Assembly (NCBI GenBank): GCA_037893245.1
Contig: JBAIAA010000877.1
Coordinates: 124,001 to 188,000 of the forward strand
Length of the DNA: 64,000 nt
DNA from: Crossaster papposus
Lineage: Eukaryota > Echinodermata > Asteroidea > Velatida > Solasteridae
Direction: 5' to 3'
Shown: piece after piece, positions 1 to 12,442 of the stretch
Position numbering within the stretch: the stretch's first letter is position 1
Layout of the letters: the number at the start of each line of letters is the position of its first letter
The notes under the pieces: model-generated
Databases searched by the model: none
What the model saw: only the letters and a program-made list of their open reading frames with translations
Told to the model about the DNA's origin: nothing
Translations under genes and position numbers: made by a program

Positions 1-2268
1 ATTAGCTACGCATTGTTTGCCACTGTGACATCCAAACCTGTGATGGCCTTGATGAAAACTACCCTGTACAATCTTTTCTGGCAATATCACACACCTTCCA
101 TCTCTTTGGTTACCTTCTTTACTTTGTACTACCACTACAGGAAATTCTTCTTGTTTACTTCTCACTGATGTACAACTATCTTTAAAGTTTGTTTTTGTAG
201 TCATCGGTGTTTCATCTGTCATCATTTTTTTATTCCCTTTTATTTTCATTTCAGAACCTTCCCATGCTTTTCTCTTTCTACTCCTTTTTCCACTACTCTG
301 TCCATATACTGTTTGCATCTCAACATCATATGTACCCTCCTGATGATCAGAACTCTCTTTACTATTTTCATTTCCAATTCCTCTGGTTGGATCATTGTTA
401 TCTGTTTTGCTCTCTTCGGTAGTTTTCCCCTTTTTGCTCCTTAAAGAATAACCTCCGGACTGCTTTTGTACCCATACTGTTATACCGTTAGTTCTCACCC
501 AATGATTACCTGTTCTATCTTCGGTCTTACATGTAAAACAACTCTCATTGTTCTTTACTTCATTTACAATGTGCTTTTCTTGTGCTTGATTGAATTTGTC
601 TTTGCATGGTTCATCTACACACCTCTTCATTGGTAAATGCTTGCTGTCTCTGCATCTTTCTTGTATTGGCACCTTGTAGATGTTTGTATCTGTAGGAATA
701 CCAAGATCATTCAATAGAGACTTACAGTAAGTAGTCATTCCACATCTAAGACATAACCAAGTAAATGATTTGTTCACCAAAAAATATTCCATCTTCTTGA
801 AATTCATACAGTTGACATGGTACCATATGTTACAACCGTCACACTGAACTTTACTTTCGGTCGACTCAATATTCGTATCACACAACCAGCACTGTTTATC
901 GCACATTTCATACACTTCAGTTGGCCTCGTTATTTTACATGTATCCTTGCTGTTTGTATGGTCATCTCTTGTTTTCATCGTTTGTGTATCCATCACGTTC
1001 TCACTATTTTCCAATGCATGACTACCTTCCACAGGTTCCTTTACACATGTTGCAAACATCTTCTTTTGGCTTTTCTTGTACAACTGTTGTTCATTTTGTT
1101 TCCCTTGCTTCTTCCGACTTCTTTTGTTACAGTCCTGATACTGCTTATGCAACACAATCTTCAATGTACTCCGTGTATGGGAAAAAATAACCTTCTGAGC
1201 ATATGCATGAACATTTCTCTCATCTTTACTCATACGCTGTTCTACTCTTTTGCCACCTCTTTGTCTATTGTAAGACTCCTTGCGAGCTTGCCTCTTCTTT
1301 ACATTTGTTCTTACTCTTCCAGACTTCCGTCTACTTTTCCATTCAAACTCCTCTACAACATAGTCCAGTATCTTACCTCCAGCACAGCATTTCTTTTCAT
1401 ACAAACAGTTTATCATTCTTTCATGCTTGCATACTCTTTTGGGGGTCAACTTCTGCATTCTCTTTCTCTGCACATGGCCTACCTTTTCCAGCCACTTTGC
1501 CATCTTCTCTGCTTTCACATATGCTCTGCCACCGGTACAGCTACCATCATCAAAACATGTTTGTGTCCCTGTTGAAATGTCCAAATTATACAAAACAGAC
1601 TGATCACCTTGTGCATTCACTATTTTGTCCTGCTTCGTTGTTCGACATGGCTTTGTCTTCACTCTTTCACATGGTTTAGTGAGTATTATATCACATGGCT
1701 CTGACAACATTGTTTCACATAGCTTGGGCAACATTCTTTTACATAGCTCTGGCAACATTCTTTTACATAACTCTGGCAACATTACATCTTTTGTGGCAAC
1801 ATCAGATTTGCCAGTTGTAAGGCAGGCTGTCTGCTCCGCTACAGTCCTGGGAACTGTAACGTCAACTGGTTCACCTGTTTGCGTCTGTCCTGCAAGGTCA
1901 CACAGCCGCTGTTGTGACCAGGGTACATCCGCCTCGCACGGCAGAGTACACCCACATGCTGGTGGGTCAGACTTCGCTGAGATACCCTCGCTACGGGTAG
2001 ACAGACTTCCTTGAGGAGATGCTAACCTCGAGGCATTTGGATTTTCACCAGGTGGCGAAGGCTCTCCTGAAGGAGCACCCAGAAGAAATGAAATATCCCA
2101 TGAACGGGGCATAGGATGAGTACATATAGAGAAGAATGAATGGGGAGATGAAATGGATGACATGACAATGACAGACAAGGGAAACGTACATCGTCTGGAT
2201 GACCGCTCCATCACTGCATGGCGCATCGCATCCCTCCTTGCACTCTGGTTAGGCTGGTAGTACTTCAT
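1..2268 (-). CDS. PHD-finger protein, C-terminal part beyond window edge; probably mobile-element derived
   Basis: The minus strand is open without a stop from 2340 to base 1; I take the ATG at 2268 (another lies at 2301). At least 756 residues are present and the end is missing. Residues about 460-509 (bases 891-742) form a PHD zinc finger: CWLC, then QCDGC, WYHVNC and WLCLRC, giving the full Cys4-His-Cys3 set including the Trp near the last pair. The N-terminal 300 residues are Ser/Pro/Arg rich and hold a 24-bp in-frame repeat; the middle is Lys/Arg rich (possible nuclear localisation). The last residues before the edge contain FHQGHHRFGCHSGKQC. A spaced Gly, Phe-Gly, Gly-x-Gln-Cys pattern of that kind opens cysteine-protease-like domains in some animal transposon proteins (recalled resemblance, not tested). 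PHD fingers usually read histone tails. It could be a host chromatin protein, but the layout suggests a transposon protein. Coding is likely because the frame stays open for 780 codons. Confidence 0.62.
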   Translation of the reverse strand, partial: MKYYQPNQSARRDAMRHAVMERSSRRCTFPLSVIVMSSISSPHSFFSICTHPMPRSWDISFLLGAPSGEPSPPGENPNASRLASPQGSLSTRSEGISAKSDPPACGCTLPCEADVPWSQQRLCDLAGQTQTGEPVDVTVPRTVAEQTACLTTGKSDVATKDVMLPELCKRMLPELCKRMLPKLCETMLSEPCDIILTKPCERVKTKPCRTTKQDKIVNAQGDQSVLYNLDISTGTQTCFDDGSCTGGRAYVKAEKMAKWLEKVGHVQRKRMQKLTPKRVCKHERMINCLYEKKCCAGGKILDYVVEEFEWKSRRKSGRVRTNVKKRQARKESYNRQRGGKRVEQRMSKDERNVHAYAQKVIFSHTRSTLKIVLHKQYQDCNKRSRKKQGKQNEQQLYKKSQKKMFATCVKEPVEGSHALENSENVMDTQTMKTRDDHTNSKDTCKITRPTEVYEMCDKQCWLCDTNIESTESKVQCDGCNIWYHVNCMNFKKMEYFLVNKSFTWLCLRCGMTTYCKSLLNDLGIPTDTNIYKVPIQERCRDSKHLPMKRCVDEPCKDKFNQAQEKHIVNEVKNNESCFTCKTEDRTGNHWVRTNGITVWVQKQSGGYSLRSKKGKTTEESKTDNNDPTRGIGNENSKESSDHQEGTYDVEMQTVYGQSSGKRSRKRKAWEGSEMKIKGNKKMMTDETPMTTKTNFKDSCTSVRSKQEEFPVVVVQSKEGNQRDGRCVILPEKIVQGSFHQGHHRFGCHSGKQCVAN
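1644..1787 (-). repeat. 24-bp tandem repeat inside the PHD gene
   Basis: Six 24-bp units lie in frame with the minus-strand gene and give an eight-residue peptide repeat of the type MLPELCKR, better conserved in the four units at 1692-1787. A unit divisible by three with varied third positions is what a translated repeat would show. Confidence 0.7.
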
Positions 2269-2301
2269 TTTCTGTTGATAAAGGCGAAAACAAACTAACA
2301 T

Positions 2302-4060
2302 ATATATTTGTAGATAAATCCCCTTCACTCCAACTTGACATCAGCTGACGTTATTCACAAGCTTCAATTGCACTGTGCGCCCAAAACGAACTCCATACAA
2401 AGCAGGTATGTGGCTATAATTTGACTGAACATTCATCTGGGAATACACACTTTTTAAAAGGGGGTCGGGTCAAATTTTATTCATTATATGAAAGGGGAAT
2501 TCACAGGTCATGGACATCTAAAGCCCCCCTCCCTTTAGTTACTTTATTCATTATATCTTTCATTCCAAAACAACCCTCATCCCTAAATATTGTTTAAAAA
2601 AATTACATGACTTGCGCATTAAATTCCTAAAGTATTTAGAAACAACACAACTACATTTGTATTCTGTTAAATGTTTAAACACAATTTTTTTATTTTCTTT
2701 TAAATTCACTTTGCATTATAATTTGTTTGGTGCCACAAACAATACCTCAATACAATATTTACCCACGAATATGTTGTAACTGCCATGGTATATCAGAGTC
2801 CTTTTACCATCTCACACAATAGTCAACACAAATTGGTCACTAACTATCCTAGTAAGCCTATTTTACACACACACAATTTAAATGCCACAAATTAAAATCT
2901 GTTATATTTGCAGAAACCAAAAAACACCCATGTATCTTCTAGCATTATCTCCAGCTTTATATTTAATCCATGAGATTAAGAATTCAAACAGGACCAAGCA
3001 TGGAGGTTACTTGGACACCGAAAATATCTCTTCATTCCATAAACTTTCAACAAATTTGTCAATTTAAAATATGTACTTAGAATCTCATTAATGTATGGTG
3101 TTTTTTTGTGTGTTTTTTTTAGAAATAACACTTATTTATTCACTAACTTCTGTTATTGACATTGCAAATGTTCAACATTGGATTTGTACTGTGGCGGCCT
3201 TGCTATAGAATGCAAACCAGTACTACTGTGGTGCAGGGAGGGGGGGGGGGGCTAATTAATAAATACATTACATGGAAAGAAGTGGTTATTATTAGGCCTG
3301 TGCTCGCTAAATTTAAGTAAACAATATTTTGTCGTCTAGCTAGTGCGGCGCCCAATACATTAAAAGAAGTAATAAATTACAACCATTGTTTGTACAAGAC
3401 CTGTGGCCTAGGCGATAGCCTTTTTGACTCACGATATTAAGAATATTCTCTTAATCTTATAATACATGTAACATTTTAAAATGACTCAACATTTAATTAC
3501 ATAGTATTATATTTTCCTTTAGAATTTGTGACTAGTGAATTTTCTCAAGAGAATTTAAGACCAACAATTTGAAATGGTTCAATTCCCGTCTCGTAAATTT
3601 AATACATCTATCAACTGCTTCCCCACCCACCACCACCCAAAATTAAATTCTCAATTTTTTTAAATTTCTTTTTAGTATAAAATTAAAATTCTACTGCAAT
3701 TAACTATTGCACTAGCAGCAGATGTTTTGACTTCGATTAATCGATTTTCATCTTACCCTTTATATTTTAGTGACGTTTTATTTTATTTTAAAGACTCGCC
3801 CGAGGATTTTACAACAGTATTGTTATTACTAAACTTGTGACTCCGGCTCTAATTGTGTCCTAATGTTATCCGCAATAATTTACAGCTGGACTTATTAAGA
3901 CTCAAGCTAACGTCTAGTGTGTATTGAAATTGTCATCCACGCAACTGTACATGTGCGCTCAACAAAGGCTCAAGGTTGTGTGTAGTCGACTTGACCCGAG
4001 TCGAGTTGTCTCATACAACGGTCGACTTGTCTGACCCCCGCTAGATTATAGTGCGCGGCA
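2302..4060. other. AT-rich non-coding stretch
   Basis: No gene recognised. It has a run of G at about 3239-3251 and many short A/T runs. The first few hundred bases would contain the promoter of the minus-strand PHD gene, but no TATA box or other element stands out. Confidence 0.5.
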
Positions 4061-4730
4061 TGGCTGGACCCTAGCCCAGGTTGGACTCAGTCCTCCGTTG
4101 TGTACAACGCGACGGAGTCCAGGGTATCAATGTTTCCTGCCATAGCGAAAAATTTTACAACAACATTTTTTCATATTTGTACCTGATGAAGGAAGCCAAA
4201 ATCTCGCTTATGTATTCCTTGTGTCTGGAACTAAAGATCGTCATGGGTTATTAAAAGTTAATGTGTCTTTAGGCAACTTATTTACAGAAAATAAATTTCA
4301 AATCCACGCTTTTGGAAGTGAACATCATGTACGAACTCTCTACAATCCCTACATGCGTGCGATCGTGCGCGGGTACCCGGCAGCCGCGCCGGCCTACAAC
4401 TGATAAGCCAGGCGCGTGCACGGTACCCGCGCACGCATGTAGGGATTGTAGAGAGTTCGTACATGATGTTCACTTCCAAAAGCGTGGATTTGAAATTTAT
4501 TTTCTGTAAATAAGTTGCCTAAAGACACATTAACTTTTAATAACCCATGACGATCTTTAGTTCCAGACACAAGGAATACATAAGCGAGATTTTGGCTTCC
4601 TTCATCAGGTAAAAATATGAAAAAATGTTGTTGTAAAATTTTTCGCTATGGCAGGAGACATTGATACCTATACCCTGGACGTCAGTCTTATGAAGAACGT
4701 CGTCCAACCTGGGTTAGCTGGACCCCAGCC
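4061..4730. repeat. Long foldback (inverted repeat) of 670 bp
   Basis: Bases 4061-4378 reappear as their reverse complement at 4421-4730, with a GC-rich spacer of about 40 bp. The inner 240 bp of each arm is nearly perfect; the outer 60 bp is diverged. The same peptide, beginning MEVNIMYELSTIPTCVR, can be read from both strands, which is a simple proof of the palindrome. One arm carries a small extra GC-rich segment next to the spacer. No target-site duplication is obvious. It may be a foldback transposon or an inverted duplication; a transcript would form long dsRNA. Confidence 0.85.
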
Positions 4731-5501
4731 CTAAATCCGTCTATAAATTTATCGAAATTCTCTATTGTTTAACTCCTGTTATAGCGACATATAAAGTAAC
4801 ACTTATTCTATTAAAATATTATACAACACACAATCACACAAATTTAGATATTTCCATACAAATAATACAACAAAAAACTTATCAAAAAAATACAACTGCT
4901 GGCATAATCTTACCGTGTAGAGAATAGTCAGATACACCGTATTGATAGTAATGGTCGGCCCACCCAACGTTGAAGCTGCGGTACCGTACTGCCAGAAAGG
5001 TAGTCGTCATAGAGGGCGCCCTTTCTTTTTCACCACAGCAAATCTGTCTTACTAGTGTTATATTATCAAGCTTTGCGATAGAGGCAATGAGCCAAGTAAA
5101 TATTATTATTTCCTTATCTCATTCATTCATTCATTCATTCATCATACATTTATTTCCATATTGCTGGTTTACAAACATTTAAATTAGAAACTTAGTGAAA
5201 AATATGGAAAAAAAATAGTAAAAAATTGAGAAATTTTTGTTATGAAGCGTACAAGTCGTCAATAAATTGTATTAATCCAACAATTTATGTAAATTCCAGA
5301 GACAATAACAGCAAAGTTTCACCTATATATTTATACAAGTCTACATCTTTTTCTGCATTTTTATACTTTTGAATAAAACCGTTAATTTATCAGGAAATTA
5401 CCAGGAAATTAATTTTTTTATTAATTTTGGAATCCGTAGTCACCATTTTCCAATACGATTTGTCAACGATTTATTTAACCCCCTGCCTCAATGGTTTAGC
5501 C
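4731..5501. other. Non-coding, with ATTC microsatellite
   Basis: No gene seen. Contains an (ATTC)n tract at 5121-5142 and AT-rich sequence up to the first copy of the repeat array. Confidence 0.5.
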
Positions 5502-8500
5502 AATAGGCTTTGGCACTTTCGTTAATCCGATCGACTTGAGACTTAGCACACACCTCAACCACGATCCCCAGGAGGGCCAAGAGGAAAATCGTCATGATGA
5601 CGTCACTGTGGGTCCAGTGACGTCACGTAAAGGACGGTTCATACTCGGCGCGAAAGCAAACGCGAACTCGAATTTGTGACGTCAGGGCGAGTTTTCGCGA
5701 TGCGAAATCGCAAAAGTTGAACACATTTCAACTTGGGCGAATGTTCGCAGCGAATGCTTTGTGACGTTAAATTCGTTCGCATTCGCTTTCGCGTGAAGTA
5801 TGAACCGGCCTTAATGGTGCAGTTTTTAAGACCCTCTCTCTCCGGAAATATACACGTCCGATTGGGGTCAAACTTGGTATGCAAGTATATATTTTGGGAT
5901 ATGTTATAGACGAAAAATAAGATGACGTCATGCTGACGTCAACGGGTGTCATGTGACATCACATTAAATTTGCAGTGTTTGGGACCCTCTATCTCAGGAA
6001 GTACAGGCACGATTGTGGTCAAACTTGGTATGCAGTATTCCAGGATATGTTATAGAAATTAAGATGACATCATGATGACTTAATCGGATGTCATGTGACG
6101 TCATATTAAAGGTTAATTTTTCCGCGTAGGATCTGTACACGTTTTTTTTAAACTAAAATATCTGTAACAGTACTTTGATAAATCCGATCGACTTCAGACT
6201 TTGCACACACTTAGACCACCACCAACATATAAAGTAGAAAGTCATTTTAGACACCCAAAACAGCTCTGTGTTTGTCCACAAACACATTTCTAGTTTTCTT
6301 TTTTTTCTCCTTCAGACTCTTCTCCATAGAGTTTTTTGTTCGGACAATACACTTTGGCACTTTGATAAATCCGATCGACTTGAGACTTGGCATACACTTA
6401 GACCACCACCCACAGATGATCCTAGAAGAAATTCGTCACGATTACATCATTCATGGTCACGTGACGTCACGTTAAAGGGGCAATTTTTCCCCATAGGATT
6501 TGTACACGTTTTCCTTCAGACTATTGACTTTGACACTTTGTTAAATCCGATTGACTCGAGACTTAGTACACAGCTCAACCACCATCCTCAGGAGAGCCAA
6601 GAGGAAAATCGTCATGATGACGTCATCGGGGGTCATGTGACGTCACATTAAAGGTGCAGTTTTTAAGACCCTCTACCTCTGGAAGTACATGTCCGATTGG
6701 GGTCAAACTTGGTATTCAGGTATTCCATGATGAGTTATAGACGAAAATTAAGATGACATTATGATGACGTCATCGGGTGTCATGTGACGTCACATTAACG
6801 GTGCAGTTTTTAGGACCCTCTATCTCTGAAAGTACATGTCCGATTGGGGTCAAACTTGGTAGACGGGTATTCCGGGATGTGTTATAGACAAAAATTAAGT
6901 TGACGTAATGATGACGTCATCAGGTGTCATGCGACGTCACATTAAAGGTGTAGTTTTCCCCATAGGTTTTGTACATGTTTTCCTTCAGACTATTGACTTT
7001 GACACTGGTAAATTCACTCGACTCCAGACTTAGCATACACTTAGAACACCACCCACAGATGGTTCTGGAGGAAATTTGGCACGATTGCGTAATTCAAGGT
7101 CTCGTGACATGACGTTAAAGGTTCAATTTTCCCCCCATAGGTTTTGTACACGTTTTTCTTTAGACTATTGACTTTGACACTTTCGTAAATTTGATCGACT
7201 TGAGACCTAGCACACATTTCGACCACCATCCCCAGGAGGGCCAAGAGAAAACTTGTGATGGTGACGTCATCGTGGGTCATGTGACGTCACTTTAAAGGTT
7301 TAGTTTTTTTAATAGCATTTGTACACGTTTTTTTCAAGCAATATATTTGGCACTTTGGTAAATCCGACCGATTTCAGACTTGATACACACTAGACCACCA
7401 CCTACATATTGAAAGCCATTTTAGACATCCGAAACAGCTCTGTGTTTGTCCACAAACACATGTCTAGTTTTTTTTTTTTTTTGTCACTTTTTCCCCATAG
7501 GATTTGTACACGTTTTTTCTGCCAATACACTTTGACACTTTGGTAAATCCGATCGACTTGAGACTTGGCATACATTTAGACAACCACCCAAGGACGGTCC
7601 TACAACAAATTCGTCGCGATTACATAATTCTTGGTCACGTGACGTCACGTTAAAGGTGCAATTTTCCCCCATAGGTTTTGTACACGTTTTTCTTCAGACT
7701 ATTTAATTTGACAGTTTGGTGAATCCGATTGACTTGAAACTTAGCACACACCTCGACCACCATCCCCAGGAGGTCCAGGAGAAAAATCGTCATGATGACG
7801 TCATCGTGGGTCATGTGACGTTACACAAAAGGTGCAGTTTTTAAGACCCTCTATCTCTGGAAGTACACGTCCGATTGGGGTCAAATTTGGTTTGCAAGTA
7901 TTCGAGGATGTGTTATAGACGAAAATTAAGATGACGTAATTATGACATCATCGGGTGTCATGTGACGTCACATTAAAGGTTCAATTTTCTCCATAGGTTT
8001 TGTACACGTTTTTCTTCAAAATATTGAATTTGACACTTCTGTCAATTCGATCGACTTGAGACTTAGCACAGACCTCGACCACCATCCTTAGGAGGGTCAA
8101 GAACAAAATAATCAAGATGACGTCATCGGGGGTCATGTGACGTCACATTAAAGGTGTAGTTTTTAAGACCGTCTAACTCTGAAAGTACAAGTCCGGTTGG
8201 GGTCAAACTTGGCTTGCAAGTATTCGAGGATGTGTTATAGACAAAAAATAGGATGACGTAATTATGACATCATCGGGTGTCATGTGACGTCACATTAAAG
8301 GTTCTATTTTCTCCATAGGTTTTGTACACGTTTTTCTTCAGACTATTGAATTTGACAATTTGGTAAATCCGATCGACTTCGGACTTGGCACACACCTCGA
8401 CCACCATACCCAGGAGGGCCAAGGGGGAAATCGTCAGGATGACGTCATCGTGGGTCATATGAGGTCACATTAAAGGGGCAGATTTTAGGACCCTCTATCT

Positions 8501-11500
8501 CTGGAAGTACATGTCTGATTGGGGCCAAACTTGGTATGCAAGTATTCCAGAATGTGTAATAGACGAAAATTAAGATGACATCATGATGACATCATCGGGT
8601 GTCATGTGACGTCACTTTAAAGGTGCAGTTTTTCCCATAGGATTTGTACACGTATTTTTCAACTTATATATCTTGGGAAAATTGACAAATCCAATCGATT
8701 TCAGACTTGGCACACACATAATGAAAGTTATCTTAGACATCCGAAACAGCTCTGTGTTTGTCCACAAACACATGTCTAGTTTTTTTTTTTTCTCCTTCAG
8801 ACTTTCCCCATAGGGTTTGTACACGTTTTTTGTTCGGACAATACACTTTGACACTTTGATGAATCCGATCGACTTGAAACTAGGCATACACTTAGACCAC
8901 CACCCACAGATGATCCTAGAAGAAATTTGTCACGATTACGTCATTCGTGGTCACGTGACGTCACGTTAAAGGTGCAATTTTCCCCCATAGGATTTGTACA
9001 CGTTTTTCTTCAGAATGTTGAATTTGACACTTCGGTAAACCCGATCGACTTGAGACTTAAGACACACCTCGACCACCATCCCCAGAGGGGCCAGAAGAAA
9101 AATCGTCATGATGACGTCATCGTGGGTCATTTGACGTCACATTAAAGGTGGAGTTTATAAGACCCTCTATCTCTGGAAGTACAGGCCCGATTGGCGACAA
9201 ACTTGACATGCAAGTATCCCGGGATGTGTTATAGACGAAAATTAAGATGACGTCATGACGACGTCATCAGGGGCCATGTGACGTCACATTAAAGGTGTAG
9301 TTTTCCCTATAGGTTTTGTACACGTTTTTCGTCAGACTATTGAATTTGACACTTTGGTAAATCCAATCGACTCGAGACTTAGTACACACCTCGACCACCA
9401 TCTCTAGGAGGGCCACAAGGATAATCGTCATGATGACGTCATCGTGGGTCAGGTGACGTCACTTTAAAGGTGTAGTTTTTAAGACCCTCTATCTCTGGAA
9501 GTAAAGGTCTGATTGGGGTCAAACTTGGTATGCAGGTATTCCAGGATGTGTTATAGACGGAAATTAAGATGACGCCATGACGACGTCATCGTGGGCCATG
9601 TGACGTCACATTAAAGGTGCAGTTTTTCCCATAGGATTTGTACACGTTTTTTGCAACCAAGATATATTTGGCACTTTGGTAAATCCGATCGACTTCAGAT
9701 TTGGTACACACATAGACCACCACTCACATATTCAAAGTCATTTTAGACAAGCGAAACAGCTCTGTGTTTGTCCACAAACACATGTCTAGTTTTTTTTCTT
9801 CTTCTGTTTCAGACTATTCTCCATAGGATTTGTACACGTTTTTTGTTCAGCCAGTACACTTTGACACTTTGGTAGATCCGATCGACTTGAGACTTTGCAT
9901 ACTCTAAGACCACCACCCACAGATAGTCCTAGAAGAAATTCGTAACGATTACGTCTTTCATGGTCACGTGACGTCACGTTAAAGGTGCAATTTTTCCCCA
10001 TAGGTTTTGTACACGTTTTCCTTCAGACTATTGACTTTGACACTTTGGTAAATCCGATTGACTTTAGACTTAATATAAACCTCAACCACCATCCTCAGGA
10101 GGGCCAAGAGGAAAATCGTCATGATTACGTCATCGGGGGTCATGTGACGTCACGTTAAAGGTGCAGTTTTTAGGACCCTCTATCTCTGAAAGTACATGTC
10201 CGATTGGGGTCAAACTTGGTATACGGGTATTCCGGGATGTTTTATAGACGAAAATTAGGGTGACGTCATGATGACATTATCGTGGGTCATGTGACATCAC
10301 ATTAAAGGTGTAGTTTTTAAGACTCTATATCCCTGGAAGTACAAGTCCAATTAGGGTCAAACTTGGTATTCAGGTATTCCGGGATGTGTTATAGACGAAA
10401 ATTAAGTTAACGTCATGATGACGTCATCAGGTGTCATGTGACGTCACATTAAAGGTGTAGTTTTCCCCATAGGTTTTGTACACGTTTTCCTTCAGACTAT
10501 TGACTTTGATACTTTGGTAAATTCACTCGACTCCAGACTTAGCATACACTTAGAACACCACCCACAGATGGTTCTGGAGAAAATTAGGCACGATTGCGTA
10601 ATTCAAGGTCACGTGACAAGACGTTAAAGGTTCAATTTTCCCCCCATAGGTTTTGTACACGTTTTTTCTTTAGACTATTGACTTTGACACTTTCGTAAAT
10701 TTGATCGACTTGAGACCTAGCACACACTTCGACCACCATCCCCAGGAGGGCCAAGAGAAAACTCGTGATGATGACGTCATCGTGGGTCATGTGACGTCAC
10801 ATCAAAGGTTCATTTTTTTTTCATTTTTTTAATTTTTACACGTTTTTTTCAAGCAATATATTTGGCACTTTGGTAAACCCGATCGATTTCAGACTTGATA
10901 TACACTAGACCACCACCCACATATTGAAAGTCATTTTAGACATCCGAAACAGCTCTGTGTTTGTCCACAAACACATGTCTAGTTTTTTGTTTTTTTTCCT
11001 TTTTTTCCTCAGTTTCAGACTTTTCTCCATATAGTTTGTACACAGTTTTCTTCAGCCAATACACTTTGACACTTTGGTAAATCCGATCGACTTTAGACTT
11101 GGCATACATTTAAACAACCACCAAAGGACGGTCCTAGAAGAAATTCGTCGCGATTACGTCATTCATGATCACGTGACGTCACGTTAAAGGTGTAATTTTC
11201 CCCCATAGGTTTTGTACACGTTTTTCTTCAGACTATTGACTTTGACACTTTGTTCATTCCGATTGACTCAAAACTTAGTACACATCTCAACCACCTTCCT
11301 CAGGAGGGCCAAGAGGAAAATTGTCATGATGACGTCATCGGGGGTCATGTGACGTCACATTAAAGGTTCAGTTTTTAAGACCCTCTACCTCTGGAAGTAC
11401 ATGTCCGATTGGGGTCAAACTTAGTATTCAGGTATTCCAGGATGAGTTATAGACAAAAATTAAGATGATATCACGATGACGTCATCGGGTGTCACATGAC

Positions 11501-11817
11501 GTCACATCAAAGGTGTAGTTTTTAGGACCCTCTATCTCTGGAAGTACATGTCCGATTGGGGTCAAACTTGGTATGCACATATTCCATGATGTGTTATAGA
11601 CGAACATTAAGATGACGTCATGATGACATCATCGGGTGTCATGTGACGTCACATTAAATGAACAGTTTTTCCTATAGGATTTGTACACATTTTTTCAACC
11701 AATATATCTTTGGCACTTTAATACATCCGATCGACTTCACACTTGGCACACCCAAATATTGAAAGTCATTTTAGACATGCGAAACAGCTCTGTGTTTGTC
11801 CACAAACACATTTCTAG
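5502..11817 (+). mobile_element. Tandem array of family A Helentron-like elements (6 copies)
   Basis: Six head-to-tail copies of about 0.8-1.3 kb each end in the same 3' signature: GAAACAGCTCTG, the hairpin TGTGTTTGTCCACAAACACA, a short spacer, then CTAG followed by a T run. CTAG ends lie at 6290, 7464, 8776, 9786, 10979 and 11814. Inside each copy are diverged subrepeats of about 150-350 bp with phrases such as CCATAGGTTTTGTACACG and TCCGATCGACTTGAGACTT, separated by TGACGTCA palindromes. A 3' stem-loop followed by CTAG, insertion in T-rich sequence, a tandem-repeat core and a 5'/3' subterminal inverted repeat (visible in the copy at 48508-49294) are the marks of Helentron-associated rolling-circle elements (HINE/DINE-like). 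No protein is encoded. The first copy lacks its 5' end. The alternative is an ordinary satellite. Confidence 0.6.
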
Positions 11818-11950
11818 TTGGCTTTTTCGCAAATGCGAAAAAGCCTTTGTTTTTGTTCTGATTTTTTTGGCTTTTTCGCAAATTTTGCGAAAAAGCATTT
11901 GTTTTTGTTCTGATTTTTGGCTTTTTCGCAATTTTGCGAAAAAGCCTTTG
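11818..11950 (+). repeat. Triplicated 5'-end hairpin of family B
   Basis: GGCTTTTTCGC...GCGAAAAAGC(C) hairpins occur three times (about 11820, 11869, 11919), each followed by TTTGTTTTTGTTCTGATT, before a run of roughly 45 T. It looks as if three 5' ends were stacked or the 5' end was amplified with a period of about 50 bp. Confidence 0.75.
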
Positions 11951-11959
11951 TTTTTGTTC

Positions 11960-12008
<49 letters not shown>

Positions 12009-12442
12009 TAACCTAAACTCCATAGACTTTGTACACGTTTTTTTGCACAAGTACTTTTGCCAGAAAACAAAGTCATATTTCCATAAAACTTAACCCAAGT
12101 GAAGACCCCATAGTAAGCTCGTGCCTAGCAAACATACGTCATGGTGACGTCATCAGGGATCACGTGACGTCATCTTAAAGGTGCAATTGATTTAATCTTT
12201 GAAAATCAATAACAAATCAACCGCAAAAGACCTAAACTTGATTTTTGTGGCAATAGATAGAATAATTAAGGATCTTCATTTCATCTCATGTGCGTGAAAT
12301 CACGTGACCCTTCCTTCCGGTCCAAACCGGAAGTGCCTTATAATTTAAAACTGGAAAATGATATGAACTTAATTTCAACGATGTTAGTGTCTGGCTAGAA
12401 TAAACTTTTCAAAAAATTACCGGCGACGTCATAACACGTTAT

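Noticed and set aside
817-1679. Three overlapping plus-strand open frames (up to 252 codons)
   Set aside because: They are antisense shadows of the minus-strand PHD gene, rich in Phe, Leu, Cys and His as expected from the complement of a Lys/Glu-rich protein.
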